Assembly: GCA_937907645.1 (NCBI GenBank)
Contig: CALCWV010000039.1
Span: 1-14,338, forward strand
Reading direction: 5' to 3'
Length of the DNA stretch: 14,338 nucleotides
Origin: an uncultured Clostridia bacterium
GTDB lineage: Bacteria; Bacillota; Clostridia; Christensenellales; UBA1242
Both the position numbers and the translations under genes were made by a program. The notes below the pieces were generated by a model that searched no databases, was not told the DNA's origin, and worked only from the letters and a program-made list of their open reading frames with translations. This document shows positions 11,800-14,338 of this stretch, piece after piece (within the stretch, counting starts at the first letter, position 1; every line of letters starts with the position of its first letter).

Positions 11800-12759
11800 A
11801 TGAGCATCGGTGTGATTTTAACACTATTTTTTACTGGACTGCTAGTCGTTTTGTCAATTCCAACATTCTTCCTTGTGAGGTGGCAGAGAATCAGATATGC
11901 AAAAATCTTATGTCCAGAGGTTAAAAAATTAAAACAAGCAAATCAGGTTCTTAAACTTGCAAACGAACTTGTTTTTCAAGCTACAGGAATGTACTATCAA
12001 AACATCTATGACATCAAGTCAATTTTAATTATGTCGAACAATTTTCCGATAAAACTTATGGACGATTCGAAAGTGTTTAAGCCACAGGCAAGCAGCGTAA
12101 AGATGACACAAGAAGAAATCGCAAAGCTACTAAAAGAAAAGTCTGCGGAAGAATTAATTAACATTATGTTTGACAAGTACAACTTGCCAAAAGATGTTTT
12201 AAATCTAGAAGATATAAGAGTGGACGAAGGGAAGCCAGCGAAAAAGGCCAGTGAAGTTTATTCAAGAATCCGCTCGATGAAAGTAATGGCACTATTTGGT
12301 TTTGAAATGACAAGAAATAGAAACAAAAAAGCCATTTGCGAGAAGTATAAGAAAATGGTTCAAGACTACTCAGTCGAACTTTCAGAGTTTGAGAAAGAAG
12401 CCTTAAGGCCAGATGTCAGCGAAATTGAACTTATGCAGATTTCATGGTACATCGAAGCAACATATATTTTTGAAATGATTTTAGGATATGTAGAAAAATA
12501 TTATCTTCCTTCAGAGCCCGCAGATATTTCGAATTGGATGCCGACAAAAGAAGAAATTGCAAACTTAAGGATAGATGAAAGTTTAGCTGAAAAACTTTTG
12601 AAATTATACTTCGCATATGCTTGGACGATTCATGAACAAATGTTTAAAGGAAAAAGCGTAAATCTAATTTCAGATGTTGTTTTTGAAAGATATAAAGCAC
12701 TTCTTTGGATATATGACGAAGAGGGAAGTGATTATAACGATATTGAGGTGGATACATAA
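11800..12759 (+). CDS. Membrane-anchored DUF4272-like protein
   Basis: A 319-residue protein. One N-terminal membrane helix (about residues 4-26) is followed by a basic stretch (RWQRIRY), so the rest is cytosolic. Residues 40-155 are mostly helical and unrecognised. Residues 155-319 fit DUF4272: W216-Y-I-E-A-T in the position of the family W-x-x-E-A, then MPTKEEI, a long helix ending YFAYAWTIHEQ (270-280), VVFERYKALLWI (293-304) for the family V-V-x-E-R-x-x-A-L-x-W, and the exact-type ending DYNDIEVDT (family D-W-D-D-V-x-x-D-T). The function of DUF4272 is unknown, and a membrane-anchored form is unusual as far as I know. The ribosome site AAAGGAGGGGG is strong. It is divergent from the other anchored protein. 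Confidence 0.82.
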   Translation: MSIGVILTLFFTGLLVVLSIPTFFLVRWQRIRYAKILCPEVKKLKQANQVLKLANELVFQATGMYYQNIYDIKSILIMSNNFPIKLMDDSKVFKPQASSVKMTQEEIAKLLKEKSAEELINIMFDKYNLPKDVLNLEDIRVDEGKPAKKASEVYSRIRSMKVMALFGFEMTRNRNKKAICEKYKKMVQDYSVELSEFEKEALRPDVSEIELMQISWYIEATYIFEMILGYVEKYYLPSEPADISNWMPTKEEIANLRIDESLAEKLLKLYFAYAWTIHEQMFKGKSVNLISDVVFERYKALLWIYDEEGSDYNDIEVDT

Positions 12760-12760
12760 T

Positions 12761-12794
12761 AAAAAACACAAGAAAATTCTTGTGTTTTTTATTT
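12761..12794. terminator. Bidirectional terminator, right copy of an identical pair
   Basis: Identical over 34 bases to 11089-11122, with the same CACAAGAA/TTCTTGTG stem. It lies one base after the DUF4272-like stop and about 20 bases past the minus-strand isomerase-like gene stop, so it can serve both. Confidence 0.85.
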
Positions 12795-12813
12795 CTCGTA
12801 GGAAACATGGAGT

Positions 12814-13563
12814 TTACACTTCAATATCTTTGTAAGCCCTTTCAACAAAATTTACAAATTCGTTTTCTGATAGAATTTTATCGTGTCCGGGAAATACTTC
12901 AAGACAGTTTTCACAGCCTTTTATTTTTGTGAGTTTATTGACAATCTCTTTCCACTTAATTTCTCCATCAGACAAAAGATTGTGAGTGTCTTTGCCATAG
13001 TTATTATGTAGATGTGAGCATAATATGTATTTTTTATTGTTTTCAAATAGTTTGTTTTCATCCGAATAGGCGTGTGCGTGACCTAAATCGTAGCACATTC
13101 CAATATTTTTAATATTTAACATTAAAATTTTTTCTAAATTTTCATTAGCTCTGACATTTTCATAACATAAATTTACGTTAGGATATTTGTTTGCGAGCTT
13201 CCTTAATTTTTCTAGTTGCGCGGAGCTAATTACAGGAGGATTGTCACCTTTAGAAGCATGAACAACAAGATTTTTTATTTTAAATTTCTCACATATTTTT
13301 AGTCTTGATTCAAGATAATCAAAGTATTCATTTGTGCTTTCGTCGCAGATCAAGTTTGAGATTTTGTAATCTGCATGAACTTGCATGATTTTTAGTCCTA
13401 TCTCATGAGAATAATCGATTAAGTTTAAAAAACTTTCGCCCTTATCATAGTAGTTGTCATCAATGAAAAATGCGACTCCGCCAAAGCCAGTTTTTTTGTA
13501 TATATCTAGTCTTTGTTTGAACCCGAGAGCGGTGTTTGTGTTAATATCATAAATTCCAAACAT
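12814..13563 (-). CDS. Xylose-isomerase-like TIM-barrel protein (sugar phosphate isomerase/epimerase family)
   Basis: A 249-residue barrel of the AP-endonuclease-2/xylose-isomerase-like fold, which binds two or three metal ions and isomerises or epimerises sugars. Visible metal-site elements in order are QVHADY (61-66), VVHASKGDNPP (100-110), CYENVRAN with E135, CYDLGHAHA with D159 and H162, SHLHNNYGKDTH with H186 and D192/H194, and CLEVFPG with E222. The length is at the short end of the family. The start at 13563 is chosen because AAAGGAGG lies just before it and a TGATATAAT promoter box (13583-13588) lies between it and the upstream in-frame ATG at 13623. The substrate is unknown and no sugar genes are nearby. 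It is a single-gene transcript. Confidence 0.87.
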   Translation of the reverse strand: MFGIYDINTNTALGFKQRLDIYKKTGFGGVAFFIDDNYYDKGESFLNLIDYSHEIGLKIMQVHADYKISNLICDESTNEYFDYLESRLKICEKFKIKNLVVHASKGDNPPVISSAQLEKLRKLANKYPNVNLCYENVRANENLEKILMLNIKNIGMCYDLGHAHAYSDENKLFENNKKYILCSHLHNNYGKDTHNLLSDGEIKWKEIVNKLTKIKGCENCLEVFPGHDKILSENEFVNFVERAYKDIEV

Positions 13564-13582
13564 ATTTATCCTCCTTTCTTCC

Positions 13583-13611
13583 ATTATATCATAAAAATTA
13601 GAAAATAAAAA
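13583..13611 (-). promoter_or_regulatory. Extended -10 promoter of the isomerase-like gene
   Basis: On the minus strand TATAAT (13583-13588) preceded by TGA. The -35 position 17 bases upstream reads only TTTTTA, so it probably relies on the extended -10. Confidence 0.6.
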
Positions 13612-13649
13612 GGCTATATGCACACTTTTGGATATAATCTAAAAAAATA

Positions 13650-13901
13650 TTGAGCGCAAGTTTTCCAGTTCCTGAAAAGCATGTTCAAAACATAATTGAC
13701 AACACTCTTGGAACTGTTATGGATGAACTTTTTAATGAATCAGATTTACGTAGTAGCTGTGGTGGAATAGGGCTTTTGACACACGATGATATGACGAGAA
13801 TTGACCTAAATACGCAAGCATTCACTATGGCACTTACGAAGTTTGTCAACGGCAAAATCTGGAGCGATGAAAAAGACGAAGAAATAAGCAAGAATATGTA
13901 A
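13650..13901 (+). pseudogene. C-terminal fragment of inosine/xanthosine triphosphatase (DUF84, YjjX type)
   Basis: The frame encodes only the C-terminal half of the DUF84 family: SASFPVPEKHVQNII, LGTVMDELF (residues 20-28), GGIGLLTHDDMTRIDL (38-53), QAFTMALTKFVNGKIW (55-70). These match the family S-x-F-x-L/V-P, the L-G-x-V-M-D-E-L, the G-A-I-G-x-L-T-x-x-x-x-T-R and the A-L-x-x-F-x-N blocks. Full proteins have about 170-180 residues; the N-terminal half with the substrate loop is missing. The frame opens with TTG at 13650 without a ribosome site, and a stop lies five codons upstream in frame. An ATG at 13719 is the only internal alternative. The enzyme normally removes ITP and XTP; this remnant should be inactive. 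The break lies just before 13650, directly after a TATAAT. Confidence 0.75.
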
Positions 13902-13907
13902 TGCTAG

Positions 13908-13963
13908 AGCATTTGAAAATGCTTTAAGGATAAAAATAATAGCTTTAGATATTCATATCTAAA
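13908..13963. repeat. Two hairpins after the DUF84 fragment
   Basis: AGCATTT/AAATGCT (13908-13923) lies seven bases after the stop, and TTTAGATAT/ATATCTAAA (13944-13963) follows. Neither has a T tract. They may be leftovers of palindromic repeats like those at the right end. Confidence 0.45.
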
Positions 13964-14015
13964 AACAGATTGTTAAAAATCAAGCATATTACTAAAAAAT
14001 GAAAATCCTACAAAC

Positions 14016-14048
14016 AAAAAAGTCCAAACAATATTTGGACTTTTTTTT
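14016..14048 (+). terminator. Terminator after the DUF84 fragment
   Basis: Thirteen bases (A6-GTCCAAA, 14016-14028) pair with 14034-14046 around CAATA, and eight T residues end it. A-rich DNA on the left also allows minus-strand function. No ORF lies between the DUF84 fragment and this site. Confidence 0.8.
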
Positions 14049-14127
14049 GTACATGCAACTATTTTTTTGATTTCGCGACCATATATTTTATTATTCTAAC
14101 TATCTTAATGAAATTAGCTTCCAGCTT

Positions 14128-14251
14128 ATGATATTAACCTTTTGTTAATGATATTACTCGTTGTACTCATAATGATATAGCATTTACTATACTCGCACTC
14201 AAGTAGCGAATATAATTGCGATAGCAATATCATTCACGAAGTGAATATCAT
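14128..14251. repeat. Array of small palindromes spaced by ATGATAT/ATATCAT
   Basis: ATGATAT occurs at 14128, 14148 and 14172, and its reverse complement ATATCAT at 14227 and 14245. Palindromes fill the gaps: ATTAAC/GTTAAT around CTTTT, TATAG/CTATA, a longer stem ATACTCGC/GCGAATAT with one G-U pair, ATTGC/GCAAT around GATA, and TTCAC/GTGAA around GAA. No ORF crosses the array. It fills most of the gene-free right end (13902-14338), together with the two terminators. I take it as a non-coding palindrome array, possibly a dispersed repeat; its function is unknown. Confidence 0.7.
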
Positions 14252-14279
14252 TTTTGCTTGCGGAAATATCACTGCAAAG

Positions 14280-14308
14280 AAAAAAGGACTTTCACGTCCT
14301 TTTTTTTG
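14280..14308. terminator. Hairpin terminator near the right edge
   Basis: A6-GGAC (14280-14289) pairs with GTCC-T6 around TTTCAC, and further T residues follow. It can act in both directions; the gene it serves is probably outside the window, on the minus strand. Confidence 0.75.
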
Positions 14309-14338
14309 CTTGGCGGAGAAGGAGGGGGCGACGCGTTT

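Noticed and set aside
13564..13623. Longer N-terminus for the isomerase-like protein
   Set aside because: The extra codons cover the ribosome site and the -10 box, and the barrel begins normally with MFGIYD.

Overview
The window is about 14.3 kb of AT-rich DNA that looks chromosomal and comes from a low-GC Gram-positive bacterium, most likely a gut-type Clostridia-related Bacillota. The evidence is strong AGGAGG-type ribosome sites, sigma-A promoters with 17-base spacing, many short A/T-tailed hairpin terminators, a Spo0A-type DNA-binding domain, RecO with a zinc finger, a ThyX-type thymidylate synthase, and YetF-, HdeD- and YtqA-family proteins. There is no rRNA, transposase, integrase or CRISPR array. 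The species cannot be named from this sequence.

Layout. Bases 1-207 hold a minus-strand tRNA-Val(UAC) with its own promoter and terminator. A YqzL-like small ORF and recO (374-1258) form one transcript. They converge on an unusually long, internally duplicated thyX (1473-2615, minus). A LysR regulator (2703-3593) is divergent from thyX and is followed by a family 2 glycosyltransferase with a repeat-rich C-terminal half (3627-4706). Next comes a stand-alone Spo0A C-terminal DNA-binding domain with no receiver domain (4880-5266).

Bases 5267-5805 hold a cluster of abutting hairpins, a strong plus-strand terminator, and a minus-strand promoter with an ideal ribosome site leading into a 45-codon ORF of unknown meaning. 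Two tandem 80-residue Xre-type helix-turn-helix genes follow (5806-6293). This stretch is the most accessory-like part of the window: regulators, an orphan promoter and structured non-coding DNA.

The right half is mostly single-gene transcription units: a DUF421 membrane protein, a TIGR01212 radical SAM enzyme, a four-helix membrane protein, a membrane-anchored winged-helix/zinc-ribbon protein, a HIT-family protein, an HdeD-like protein, a DUF2188 protein, a divergent pair of N-terminally anchored proteins (one DUF4272-like), and a xylose-isomerase-like TIM-barrel protein. Bases 13650-13901 are the C-terminal half of an inosine/xanthosine triphosphatase (DUF84) with no N-terminal half. The window ends in an array of small palindromes spaced by ATGATAT/ATATCAT.

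The genes do not form one pathway. ThyX, RecO and the DUF84 remnant relate to nucleotide and DNA maintenance, and several others are small envelope proteins of unknown role. The observations I would check first are the receiver-less Spo0A domain, the complementary split of the ThyX signature between two halves of one protein, the two palindrome clusters, the tandem Xre pair beside an orphan divergent promoter, and the identical terminators bracketing the divergent anchored-protein pair.
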